A stretch of DNA of 20,905 nucleotides. Source: M3007 sp046299435. GTDB lineage: Bacteria > Bacteroidota > Bacteroidia > Chitinophagales > Saprospiraceae. The position numbers were made by a program, and so were the translations under genes. Shown here piece after piece: positions 8,983 to 15,932 of the stretch. Within the stretch, counting starts at the first letter, position 1. Each line of letters starts with the position of its first letter. The stretch spans positions 1 through 20,905 of the forward strand of contig JBKBIC010000071.1 of the NCBI GenBank assembly GCA_046299435.1, in the 5' to 3' direction. The notes under the pieces were generated by a model. That model did not search any database, was not told the DNA's origin, and worked only from the letters and a program-made list of their open reading frames with translations.

Positions 8983-10293
8983 TCAATAGCGGTAGTATTC
9001 CGGCTTGAACGGGCCTTCCACTTTCACGCCGATATAATCGGCTTGGTAGGGCGCGAGTTCTTCAAGTTCCACGCCGATTTTGGAGAGGTGGAGGCGGGCC
9101 ACTTTCTCGTCGAGGTGCTTTGGCAACATATAGACTTTGTTGTCGTAGTTGCCGGCGTTTTGCCAGAGTTCGAGTTGGGCCAAAACTTGGTTTGTGAACG
9201 AGTTGGACATCACGAACGAGGGGTGGCCGGTGGCGCAACCGAGGTTGACGAGGCGGCCTTCTGCCAGCACGATGATGTCTTTGCCGTCAATGTTGTAGAG
9301 GTCAACCTGCGGTTTGATGTTGACTTTGGTGTGGCCGTATTTTTCGTTGAGCCAAGCCATGTCAATCTCGTTGTCGAAGTGGCCGATGTTGCAGACGATG
9401 GTCTTGTCGTTCATCATGCGGAAGTGTTTTTCGGTCACGATGTCGCAGTTGCCGGTGGCCGTGACGACGATGTTGGCGCGCGGGATGGCGTTTTCCATGC
9501 GCTTCACTTCGAAGCCGTCCATCGCCGCTTGCAGGGCGCAAATCGGGTCAATTTCGGTCACGATGACCCGTGCGCCTGCGCCGCGCAGGGAGGCAGCCGA
9601 GCCTTTGCCCACGTCGCCGTAGCCAGCCACGACGGCGACTTTGCCGGCCATCATCAGGTCGGTGGCGCGGCGGATGGCATCCACGAGGGATTCTTTGCAG
9701 CCGTATTTGTTGTCGAATTTCGACTTGGTCACGGAGTCGTTGATGTTGATGGCGGGCAAGGGCAGGGTGCCTTTTGCCACGCGCTCGTAGAGACGGTGAA
9801 CGCCCGTTGTGGTTTCCTCGCTGATGCCCCGGATGTTGTGGACGAGTTCGGGGAACTGGTCGAGCACCATGTTCGTGAGGTCGCCGCCGTCGTCGAGAAT
9901 CATGTTGAGCGGTTGGTCGTCGCTGAATGCGAAGAGCGTCTGCTCGATGCACCAGTCGAATTCCTCGGCGTTCATGCCTTTCCAAGCATAAACCGGGATG
10001 CCAGCCGCCGCGATGGCCGCCGCCGCGTGGTCTTGTGTGCTGAAAATGTTGCACGACGACCACGACACCTCTGCGCCGAGTTCGACCAATGTCTCAATCA
10101 GCACGGCGGTTTGGATGGTCATGTGCAGGCAGCCGGCGATGCGGGCACCGGCCAGCGGTTTCGAGGGGCCGAACTCTTCGCGGAGTGCCATCAGGCCGGG
10201 CATTTCTGCTTCGGCGAGGGTGATTTCTTTGCGGCCCCATTCGGCGAGGGCGATGTCCTTGACTTTGTACTTCGGGCGTGTGGCCGTTACCAT
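8983..10293 (-). CDS. ahcY: Adenosylhomocysteinase (S-adenosylhomocysteine hydrolase)
   Basis: This cytosolic enzyme splits S-adenosyl-homocysteine reversibly into adenosine and homocysteine. It removes the product inhibitor of methyltransferases and feeds the methionine cycle. The protein has 436 residues, a normal length for the family. Signature 1 is SCNIFSTQDHAAAAI from residue 80. The catalytic segment NINDSVTKSKFDNKYG starts near 182, and its lysine and following residues match the family active site. The Rossmann motif VVAGYGDVGKG, near 221, binds NAD. The C-terminus PFKPEYYRY is the conserved end that reaches into the NAD site of the neighbouring subunit. The ATG at 10293 gives the normal N-terminus. 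The gene stands alone, with a promoter near 10566-10599, a leader of about 265 nt, and a terminator at 8912-8943. Confidence 0.98.
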   Translation of the reverse strand: MVTATRPKYKVKDIALAEWGRKEITLAEAEMPGLMALREEFGPSKPLAGARIAGCLHMTIQTAVLIETLVELGAEVSWSSCNIFSTQDHAAAAIAAAGIPVYAWKGMNAEEFDWCIEQTLFAFSDDQPLNMILDDGGDLTNMVLDQFPELVHNIRGISEETTTGVHRLYERVAKGTLPLPAININDSVTKSKFDNKYGCKESLVDAIRRATDLMMAGKVAVVAGYGDVGKGSAASLRGAGARVIVTEIDPICALQAAMDGFEVKRMENAIPRANIVVTATGNCDIVTEKHFRMMNDKTIVCNIGHFDNEIDMAWLNEKYGHTKVNIKPQVDLYNIDGKDIIVLAEGRLVNLGCATGHPSFVMSNSFTNQVLAQLELWQNAGNYDNKVYMLPKHLDEKVARLHLSKIGVELEELAPYQADYIGVKVEGPFKPEYYRY

Positions 10294-10329
10294 TTTTTTG
10301 AAAAATGAATTGTGAGTGATGATGTTGTT

Positions 10330-10372
10330 GGTGATTCGGCGATTTGGTGATTGGGGGATTCGGTGATTTGGG
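10330..10372. repeat. Degenerate 8-bp tandem repeat in the ahcY leader
   Basis: Five 8-bp units occur in a row: GGTGATTC, GGCGATTT, GGTGATTG, GGGGATTC and GGTGATTT, then GGG. Read as 16-bp units there are about 2.7 copies. The block lies 37 bp upstream of the ahcY start codon and should be part of its transcript leader. Confidence 0.85.
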
Positions 10373-10565
10373 TATGGCCGACAGTCGGCGGCGAGCCGTC
10401 GAACGTCCTGTCAATCAGATGTTTGGAGGAGGCAATCGCAAGGGGAGGGGGCGAATGATGAGCCAGTTTTTCGGGCAAAGCCGGGTGGGGCGCATGGCTG
10501 GGTTGGTGGACTGGGTGTGTGCGGCTTTAACAAAAACTATTCCGCAGGGTTGCTGGAAACGGCGG

Positions 10566-10599
10566 CAAAGGTAGTTTTTCGCCCCGCGTTTTTCAAAAA
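10566..10599 (-). promoter_or_regulatory. Bacteroidota-type promoter for ahcY
   Basis: On the minus strand a TTTTTG element (10599-10594) is followed after exactly 20 bp by TACCTTTG (10573-10566). This fits the Bacteroidota primary sigma consensus TTTG / 19-21 bp / TAnnTTTG. Transcription would start near 10559, giving ahcY a leader of roughly 265 nt. Confidence 0.75.
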
Positions 10600-10640
10600 G
10601 GCCGGAAAAAAGGCTGCAAGAACGAGTAAAAAATTTGCTC

Positions 10641-10680
10641 AAAAACACGCATCACGGATTGGCGCGGCCAACCCGTGATG
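10641..10680 (-). terminator. Rho-independent terminator of the sigma-54 response regulator
   Basis: On the minus strand CATCACGG pairs with CCGTGATG and an inner TTGG pairs with CCAA across one mismatch. The loop is short, and five T residues follow close behind (10645-10641). It starts 31 bp past the response-regulator stop codon, which shows that the gene is complete at its 3' end. Confidence 0.88.
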
Positions 10681-10711
10681 TGTGTCAAAAAATAAGTGCG
10701 CGGCGGCTGGC

Positions 10712-11899
10712 TCACGCAAACACGGCCTCGTTGTTCGGGAAGACGTAGCGGAACACGTCCTCTTCCGTCACTTCGTTGTCGCAGAGGATGAGCAGGCGTT
10801 CGACCACGTTGGCCAGTTCGCGGATGTTGCCCGTCCAGTTGTAGTCCTGCAAAGCGGTGACTGCTTCGCGGCTGAATTTCTTGGGCGGGTGGCCGTACTC
10901 GGAAGAGATGATTTTGTTGAAATGCTCGACGAGCAGCGGGATGTCGTCGCGGCGTTCGTTGAGCGAGGGGACGTTGACGACGATGACGCTCAGGCGGTGG
11001 TACAGGTCGCGGCGGAACCGCCCGGCGGCGATTTCGGCCTGCAAGTCTTTGTTGGTGGCGGCCACGATGCGCACGTCCACTTTGATTTTTTTGGTGTCGC
11101 CGACGCGGGTGATTTCGCCGTACTCGACGGCGCGGAGCACTTTGGCCTGTGCGTCGAGGCTCATGTCGCCGATTTCGTCGAGGAAAAGCGTGCCGCCGTT
11201 GGCGTTCTCGAACTTGCCCACGCGGTCGTTGATGGCTCCGGTGAACGAGCCTTTTTTGTGCCCAAACAGTTCGCTTTCAATGAGTTCGGTTGGGATGGCC
11301 GCGCAGTTGACTTCCACAATGGGCGCGTCGGCGCGGTGGCTTTGCTCGTGCAGCCAGCGGGCGACGAGTTCTTTGCCCGTGCCGTTTTGGCCGAGGATGA
11401 GCACACGGCTGTCGGTCGGCGCGACTTTGGCGAGCATCCGCTTGACGGCCAAGATGGGCGCGCTTTCGCCGACCATCGTGACGGTGCCTTTGGCTTTGCG
11501 GACTTGTTTTTGGAGCAATTGCGTGGTGCTGACCAGTTCGGTCTTTTCCATCGCATTGCGGACGGTGATGAGCATCCGGTTCAAATCCGGTGGCTTGGAG
11601 ATGAAGTCGAACGCGCCTTTTTTCACCGCGCCGACCGCCGTGTCAATGTCGGCGTGGCCGCTGACCATGATGACGGGGGTTTCGGGCGAGAGGATTTGCA
11701 GGCGTTCGAGGGCTTCGATGCCGTCCATTTTCGGCATTTTGATGTCCATGATGATGGCATCGTACTTGTCGCGCTGCACTTTGGCGAGGCATTCTTGGCC
11801 GTCGCCGGCCTCGTCCACGCTGTATTTTTCAAATTCGAGGATTTCGCGCAGGATGCGGCGGATGGGTTGCTCGTCGTCAACGATGAGGATTTTTGCCAT
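10712..11899 (-). CDS. Sigma-54-dependent response regulator (REC-AAA+), lacking a Fis DNA-binding domain
   Basis: The 395-residue protein is a NtrC-like regulator of RNA polymerase with sigma-54. The receiver domain (1 to about 120) has the acidic pair D8/D9, phospho-acceptor D52 (IIMDIKMP), S80 and K102. The AAA+ domain has a Walker A GQNGTGKE at 170-177, where Gln replaces the usual Glu. Its sigma-54 contact loop is GSFTGA at 217-222, a common variant of GAFTGA. Walker B is LFLDE at 238-242, and RRDLYHRL supplies the arginine-finger region. The protein ends soon after the helical AAA+ lid (NVVERLLILCDNEVTEEDVF). The usual C-terminal helix-turn-helix of 50-60 residues is missing. A terminator follows directly, so this is not a truncation by the assembly. 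No histidine kinase is adjacent. Confidence 0.93.
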   Translation of the reverse strand: MAKILIVDDEQPIRRILREILEFEKYSVDEAGDGQECLAKVQRDKYDAIIMDIKMPKMDGIEALERLQILSPETPVIMVSGHADIDTAVGAVKKGAFDFISKPPDLNRMLITVRNAMEKTELVSTTQLLQKQVRKAKGTVTMVGESAPILAVKRMLAKVAPTDSRVLILGQNGTGKELVARWLHEQSHRADAPIVEVNCAAIPTELIESELFGHKKGSFTGAINDRVGKFENANGGTLFLDEIGDMSLDAQAKVLRAVEYGEITRVGDTKKIKVDVRIVAATNKDLQAEIAAGRFRRDLYHRLSVIVVNVPSLNERRDDIPLLVEHFNKIISSEYGHPPKKFSREAVTALQDYNWTGNIRELANVVERLLILCDNEVTEEDVFRYVFPNNEAVFA

Positions 11900-11931
11900 G
11901 TGCTTCGGAAGGAAAGGAGATTGGATTAATT

Positions 11932-11959
11932 GTGAGTGGTGAGTTGTTAGTTGTCAGTG
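11932..11959. repeat. 7-bp tandem repeat upstream of the response regulator
   Basis: Four 7-bp units lie in a row: GTGAGTG, GTGAGTT, GTTAGTT and GTCAGTG. The block starts 32 bp before the response-regulator start codon. Apart from it, the 180-bp gap to the next gene shows only a short palindrome (GCAATATTGC near 12060) and a 6-bp stem (11995-12011). I see no clear promoter there. Confidence 0.8.
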
Positions 11960-12079
11960 TGGCGCAACTTACATCTGAAATTTTATGCAAATATCAAGCC
12001 AACCCGGCTTGGGTAGGCTGCCGGACGACGGGTTTATTTTTTGTTGGAATCGGCTGATAGCAATATTGCGTTCCGGCGT

Positions 12080-12778
12080 TCAGTCCACGACCGCCTTCTT
12101 CCTCTTCCATAGTTGGTAGCCCACGTTCAGGCTCAACATCTCACCAAAGTGGTGCGTTATTTTTTCAAAATGTATGCGTCCGACGGGCGAGGTGCTTCTG
12201 AAATAGCGGTATTCTAACTGGAACAAAAGCCGTTTGTGGGTATACGAAACTCCGCCGCTATAAGCGAATCCGAAATCTAATTTAGGTTCTTTTATCATTG
12301 GTAAATACCACAGGTTAGGGTTGATGCTGGGGTCGTCCATGATATACCTGCCGCCAATGCGCCAAGCCGGGTTGATGCCAACGTTGCCATAAAAACGAAA
12401 CCTTCTCCCAAAACCCATCTCAATCAACAGCGGTGTGGTGATGAACGAATAGTACAGTTGTATTCTACCCCCGTCTACTGTCATGCCATTCGAGTCAATA
12501 GCGAATTGAGAGCCGCTGTATCTACTTCTTTCTTCAAAGAAGATTTCTGTTTTTACAGCAACAAATCTATTGATCTGACAATGACCTAACAGGCCGAAAA
12601 AGGGGCTTGGTTTGCGATTTTCTTTGGATGTTTTTATTCTTTTATCTAAAATAAAAACCACGACCGCAGGGCGACTTACACCTGATTTTACTCCAACATG
12701 AAGTTTTTGTGCTGGGAGTGTTTTCATGCAGCACAGAAAACAAAACACGAACACCAATACTGGTTTGATAGAACTCAT
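12080..12778 (-). CDS. Small secreted outer-membrane beta-barrel protein, function unknown
   Basis: I chose the ATG at 12778. An earlier in-frame ATG at 12817 lies inside the preceding gene's terminator stem, and the later start gives a clean signal peptide (MSSIKPVLVFVFCFLCCMKT, then LPAQ). The product has 232 residues. The mature part starts KLHVGVKSG and shows alternating hydrophobic and aromatic strands such as IQLYYSFITTPLLIEMG, FRFYGNVG and LLFQLEYRYF. It ends in a strand, LSLNVGYQLW. This layout fits the Bacteroidota outer-membrane beta-barrel superfamily (PF13568-like), but I cannot name a function. The gene is clearly richer in A+T than its neighbours, which may mean recent acquisition. 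It lies 180 bp upstream of the response-regulator start, on the same strand. Confidence 0.7.
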   Translation of the reverse strand: MSSIKPVLVFVFCFLCCMKTLPAQKLHVGVKSGVSRPAVVVFILDKRIKTSKENRKPSPFFGLLGHCQINRFVAVKTEIFFEERSRYSGSQFAIDSNGMTVDGGRIQLYYSFITTPLLIEMGFGRRFRFYGNVGINPAWRIGGRYIMDDPSINPNLWYLPMIKEPKLDFGFAYSGGVSYTHKRLLFQLEYRYFRSTSPVGRIHFEKITHHFGEMLSLNVGYQLWKRKKAVVD

Positions 12779-12800
12779 AGATGAGGCGTTGGATTTTTGT

Positions 12801-12843
12801 AAAAAGAGATAGGGCAACAGAGCGTATGTCGCTCTGTTGCCCT
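12801..12843 (-). terminator. Rho-independent terminator of the T9SS protease gene
   Basis: A perfect 14-bp stem (AGGGCAACAGAGCG with its complement, 12811-12824 and 12830-12843) encloses a 5-nt loop. On the minus strand five T residues follow after a 5-nt gap (12805-12801). It lies 18 bp past the protease stop codon. The U-tract is a little distant from the stem. Confidence 0.8.
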
Positions 12844-12861
12844 GATAATATTGTTGATGAT

Positions 12862-15198
12862 TTAGTGTTGGATTGCCAGACGTTGAATGTTCTGGTTCTG
12901 ACGGTCATACACCCTGACGATGTAGATGCCATCTTTCAGCTTGTCCGTCCGAATGACTCCCGTGAAATCCTCTGGTCTTGCCTGCCAGCGCAAAATCCCG
13001 GACATATCCACCAGTTCGATGCTGGTTGCTGCCAAGTCGAAATGTTTGGGGATTTTGTAAAAAGCATCGGAACGGCTTGGGTTCGGCCACAGCAGGAGCG
13101 ATTGGACGGCCACGTCAGTACCGGGGCCAATCAGCCAACCACCGCAGGCACTGGCATAAAAATAAAACGTCTGTGTGCCGGCGAAACATCCCGTGCCCCC
13201 CACGATGGTCACGACTGCCGTGAGAGACTGGCTCGCCGGGCCGTTCACATAAATATCCACCGTGCGACCCCCGTTGGAAGTCGTGGTCGAGAAGCCGTTG
13301 CCACTGAACGACCAGTTGAACGATGCGCCTGACGGGATTGGGAAACCGCCCGCGAATGCCAGATTGAAGGTGTAGCTCTGACCCACACAAAGCGAAGAAG
13401 GGGCGTTCGAGCCGGTGCTGGTTTTCAACACGAGGCTCGCCTCGCTGGAGTTCACCCAAGTGAGTGTGCGGCGTACAGATTTATACCGTACCTGTGGCGA
13501 GCCGCACAAAGTCGGTGTGGCGATTTGACATTCTATCCAATCCGTAGACCCAGGCGGCAGGTCGTTGATTGCCTTGAACGTGATATTTGCCCCGGTGCCA
13601 GTGCGCTGGATATTGGCACTTGAAGTCCAAGTGTATCGGTAAGCGATATTGTTGTTGGTTGTTATCGCGGGCGCGGAGACCGATTGCACGAAATTTTTGC
13701 AAGGTATTTTGTCGCTGCCCGGCAGTAATTGGAACGTGCCGACGTGGGTGGTTGGTGCGGTGCCAAGCGGGTCCAGCCAAGGCGCAAGGCTCGTGGCGGG
13801 GGCACCAACCGTGCCCCAAGAAGCTGCGAAAGTGCCAAAATGTCGTTCGCCGATGACTGTATTTCCTTGAACTGTACACCCGGGACTGGGGCCACCTTTG
13901 AAATCCCCAATCACTAAATGCGAAGGATTGAGCAATGGGCATCCCGACGTGCCTATTTCCGTTGTCCCCCAATCACCATTGGCAGTTTGGCCATAATCAG
14001 TCACCCAAGCAGCACCGACTGGCAATTGGAAACGGCCATACGATACAGGGGCAGTGTTGATAAACGGTGGGGCCGCATCAAAACTTATCTTGGTGACATC
14101 TCCATCCGGGTGATGCACAATCGAAGTGTTGCTTGGAGCAGTAAGAGACCGCGACCAGCCCGCATAAAACACTTCGTAGGTTGGGTCAATTGGCGAAGTA
14201 AGCTCAATTAGAGCTGCATCAGAGATGGCTCCTGTTAGGGCACGGTAAGTAATGCCAGTATAAGTGACGTATGCACTATTGTTAGTCCAGTACCTGAAAC
14301 GGAGTCCTAATGTTGCTGGACTAATGAGACCGCTATTAGGATTTTCAGGAACGTCGAATAAACAATGGTGAGCAGTCAAGTAATACGGGGAAAGTGTGGT
14401 CTGAAATCCGGTATTTACTATCATTGTCCCGCTGCAAACTTTAGTATTTTGATCTCTTAGCAGCAACGCCTCCGCTCTTTTTTCCATGCTGAAACAGTTG
14501 CCGCGCGGGTCGTCCGTGATGTCCACGTTGCAAGAGCCGGAAGACCTGTCCAGCACGACTTCGGACAAAAATTCCCCTTCGCCAAGCAGGCGATACCCGT
14601 GCCCGATTTTGGTGATGACCAAGTTGCGGCTCCCTTCTGCGCCTTTGGGTTCTTTATACACGATTTGTACGCTGCCGCCCGGCAGCACTTCTGAGGCAAT
14701 TTCATCCTCGCCCATTGGGAAGTTTTTGTTGGTAATCGGGCCAGTGAGCCAGCCCGTTTCGGGACAATAGACATAGACTTCCGCGCCATCAGGCAAGGCC
14801 AGTTCGTGGAAAACCACGCTCATCGAAACCGCGCCTTCGGACTCAATCTTGTGCTGCCAAACGAGGTGCGTAGATGACAAATCCCATGTGCCGATGGAAG
14901 CAGCATCGCAATTTGCCTCACGTAGAACCGCAAACCGATAAGGATTCCCGCTAACGCGAGCAAGCGAGTCTTCCTGATGAATTTGCCACTTGGTGGGCAC
15001 ATCAAGGTCGGAAAGCCAAGTGGGCGCGATGTTAGAAGGTTGTTCTGGGATGCCCAGTAAGGAAGGGATGTCGCTGGGGGTGACGATTTTCGTCTCAACT
15101 TGCGCTCCCATAGTCGAAACGACTGAAAAGGTTGGAAGGAGAAGGCACAACCTCAAAAAGAGCGAAGTGCGGCGAAGTGCGGCGAAGTGATACTTCAT
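12862..15198 (-). CDS. Secreted trypsin-like serine protease (lysyl-endopeptidase type) with T9SS type A sorting domain
   Basis: This exported peptidase has 778 residues. The signal peptide ends near MGAQ (residue 33). A prodomain-like region runs to about 230 and includes SGSCNVDI, a motif common before this peptidase domain. The catalytic triad reads H278 in LTAHHC, D327 in ISDAALIEL and S418 in GTSGCPLL. These match the chymotrypsin-fold lysyl endopeptidases of MEROPS family S1. Cysteines near both the His and Ser motifs suggest disulfides. A PKD/Ig-like region (about 500-690) follows. From about residue 700 the C-terminus (LLLWPNPSRS ... GIYIVRVYD) is a type IX sorting domain, so the protein should pass the outer membrane by T9SS and be released or anchored there. 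Lys specificity is inferred from family resemblance only. Codons 4-13 contain a 10-bp triple repeat (15161-15190). The middle of the gene is richer in A+T. Confidence 0.9.
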   Translation of the reverse strand: MKYHFAALRRTSLFLRLCLLLPTFSVVSTMGAQVETKIVTPSDIPSLLGIPEQPSNIAPTWLSDLDVPTKWQIHQEDSLARVSGNPYRFAVLREANCDAASIGTWDLSSTHLVWQHKIESEGAVSMSVVFHELALPDGAEVYVYCPETGWLTGPITNKNFPMGEDEIASEVLPGGSVQIVYKEPKGAEGSRNLVITKIGHGYRLLGEGEFLSEVVLDRSSGSCNVDITDDPRGNCFSMEKRAEALLLRDQNTKVCSGTMIVNTGFQTTLSPYYLTAHHCLFDVPENPNSGLISPATLGLRFRYWTNNSAYVTYTGITYRALTGAISDAALIELTSPIDPTYEVFYAGWSRSLTAPSNTSIVHHPDGDVTKISFDAAPPFINTAPVSYGRFQLPVGAAWVTDYGQTANGDWGTTEIGTSGCPLLNPSHLVIGDFKGGPSPGCTVQGNTVIGERHFGTFAASWGTVGAPATSLAPWLDPLGTAPTTHVGTFQLLPGSDKIPCKNFVQSVSAPAITTNNNIAYRYTWTSSANIQRTGTGANITFKAINDLPPGSTDWIECQIATPTLCGSPQVRYKSVRRTLTWVNSSEASLVLKTSTGSNAPSSLCVGQSYTFNLAFAGGFPIPSGASFNWSFSGNGFSTTTSNGGRTVDIYVNGPASQSLTAVVTIVGGTGCFAGTQTFYFYASACGGWLIGPGTDVAVQSLLLWPNPSRSDAFYKIPKHFDLAATSIELVDMSGILRWQARPEDFTGVIRTDKLKDGIYIVRVYDRQNQNIQRLAIQH
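15161..15190. repeat. 10-bp tandem repeat x3 in protease signal-peptide codons
   Basis: Three adjacent 10-bp units read AGCGAAGTGC, GGCGAAGTGC and GGCGAAGTGA, sharing the core GCGAAGTG. On the coding strand they encode HFAALRRTSL, just after the start codon. Ten is not a multiple of three, so loss or gain of one unit would change the frame of the secreted protease. Confidence 0.9.
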
Positions 15199-15286
15199 TT
15201 GATAGGAAAATTGTGGATGAAAAAAAGTGGTTACATCAAAACGAGCCGCCCGGAGTCGACATTGAGGAGGCTCTTTTTAATTGCCA

Positions 15287-15319
15287 CGAAAGTATAATGC
15301 GTTCGAGTGAAACGCCAAT
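15287..15319 (-). promoter_or_regulatory. Candidate promoter of the T9SS protease gene
   Basis: On the minus strand ATTG (15319-15316) and TACTTTCG (15294-15287) are 21 bp apart. Each has one mismatch to the Bacteroidota TTTG / TAnnTTTG consensus. The -7 element ends 88 bp before the protease start codon. Confidence 0.45.
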
Positions 15320-15376
15320 TTTTCTGGAAGTTGTTTTGTTAAGTTTTTGGGATAAATCCCCAGCATCATTTTACCC

Positions 15377-15466
15377 TGGGAAATTGGGAATCAGGAAATT
15401 AGAAATTGGTTTCTTGCCCCGGCCTCCAATTTCCAGTTTCCTAATTTCTCAATTTCCAATTTCCCA
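15377..15466. repeat. Imperfect inverted repeat of ~8-bp units abutting the DUF4286 start codon
   Basis: The left arm starts TGGGAAATTGG and continues as 8-bp units resembling GGAAATTA. The right arm is built of CAATTTC-like units and ends in TTTCCCA, whose last A is the A of the ATG at 15466. The outer 11 bp pair perfectly, and about 21 of the outer 25 positions match. In an RNA the initiation region of the downstream gene would sit at the base of this hairpin. Confidence 0.85.
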
Positions 15467-15780
15467 TGCTACTCTACAACGTCACCATCACCATTGACAC
15501 AGATGCCGCCGAGGATTGGCTACAATGGATGCAGGCCACGCACATCCCCGACGTGATGGTCACCGGGATGTTCCGCTCCTATCGGATGAGCCGCCTGCTG
15601 AGCCACGAGCACGAAGGGGCCGAGATTTTCACGATGCAATACTTGGCCGAAAGCCAAGCCAAATTGGACGAGTATCAGACGCGCTTCGCGCCGGAGCTGC
15701 AACGCCACGTCCGCGAGCGGTACGAGGGCAAATTCGCCGCCTTTCGCACAGTGATGGAGGTACTCTCGATGAGTGAATAA
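15466..15780 (+). CDS. DUF4286 family protein
   Basis: The 104-residue protein starts MLLYNVTITIDTDAAEDWL and contains WMQATHIPDVMVTGMF, EGAEIFTMQY and GKFAAFRTVMEV. This fits the DUF4286 family of small cytosolic Bacteroidota proteins, which I believe adopt a ferredoxin-like dimeric alpha/beta fold. The length is usual for the family and there is no signal peptide. No function is established. The ATG is the last possible strong start and touches the long inverted repeat at 15377-15466. The gene is divergent from the protease gene and 152 bp upstream of rfbA, which has its own promoter-like site. Confidence 0.85.
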   Translation: MLLYNVTITIDTDAAEDWLQWMQATHIPDVMVTGMFRSYRMSRLLSHEHEGAEIFTMQYLAESQAKLDEYQTRFAPELQRHVRERYEGKFAAFRTVMEVLSMSE

Positions 15781-15812
15781 GCGAGTGGGCGAATGTGCGA
15801 AGTGCCGAAGAT
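15781..15812. repeat. Degenerate 8-bp tandem block after the DUF4286 stop codon
   Basis: Four units follow directly after the stop codon: GCGAGTGG, GCGAATGT, GCGAAGTG and CCGAAGAT. Their period matches the other 7-8 bp blocks of this window. The third unit shares its core with the protease signal-peptide repeat. Confidence 0.6.
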
Positions 15813-15828
15813 TAACGGACAGGCTTTC

Positions 15829-15836
15829 TACTTTTG
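15829..15836 (+). promoter_or_regulatory. Candidate -7 element TACTTTTG for rfbA
   Basis: TACTTTTG matches the Bacteroidota -7 consensus TAnnTTTG exactly and lies 96 bp before the rfbA ATG. No good TTTG -33 box is seen 19-21 bp upstream, so the promoter would depend on the -7 element or on an activator. Confidence 0.5.
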
Positions 15837-15897
15837 CCCGCCATCTGGAACGATTTTGGCTTTTAGCCGAACGCTCGAACCAACGAATCGCCAAATC

Positions 15898-15916
15898 TCC
15901 AAAGGAGTCCTTTGGA
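15898..15916. promoter_or_regulatory. Perfect palindrome in the rfbA leader
   Basis: TCCAAAGGA and TCCTTTGGA form a perfect 9-bp inverted repeat around a single G, ending 16 bp before the rfbA ATG. It contains AAAGGAG, the only Shine-Dalgarno-like string near a start in this window, placed four bases before an in-frame TTG at 15912. It may be a translational hairpin or a protein site; neither is proven. Confidence 0.5.
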
Positions 15917-15932
15917 CAACAAATCAACCAAA

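Larger units (their letters stand above)
10294..10711. other. Intergenic region: ahcY leader, promoter and upstream terminator
   Basis: This 418-bp stretch holds no convincing gene. From right to left it contains the response-regulator terminator (10641-10680), a promoter facing ahcY (10566-10599), a GC-rich leader segment and an 8-bp-period repeat block (10330-10372). An A/T-rich stretch stands just before the ahcY start. Short open frames here have no recognisable protein character. Confidence 0.75.

Noticed and set aside
8864..8986. N-terminal extension of the outer-membrane protein to 8986
   Set aside because: It reads through the ahcY terminator hairpin and U-tract and would bury the signal peptide 41 residues inside the protein.
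10294..10560. SAH riboswitch upstream of ahcY
   Set aside because: The conserved GAGGAGCG-type core of the known SAH riboswitch is not seen in the leader.
12779..12817. Start of the small barrel gene at 12817
   Set aside because: That ATG lies inside the perfect terminator stem; the ATG at 12778 gives a clean signal peptide.
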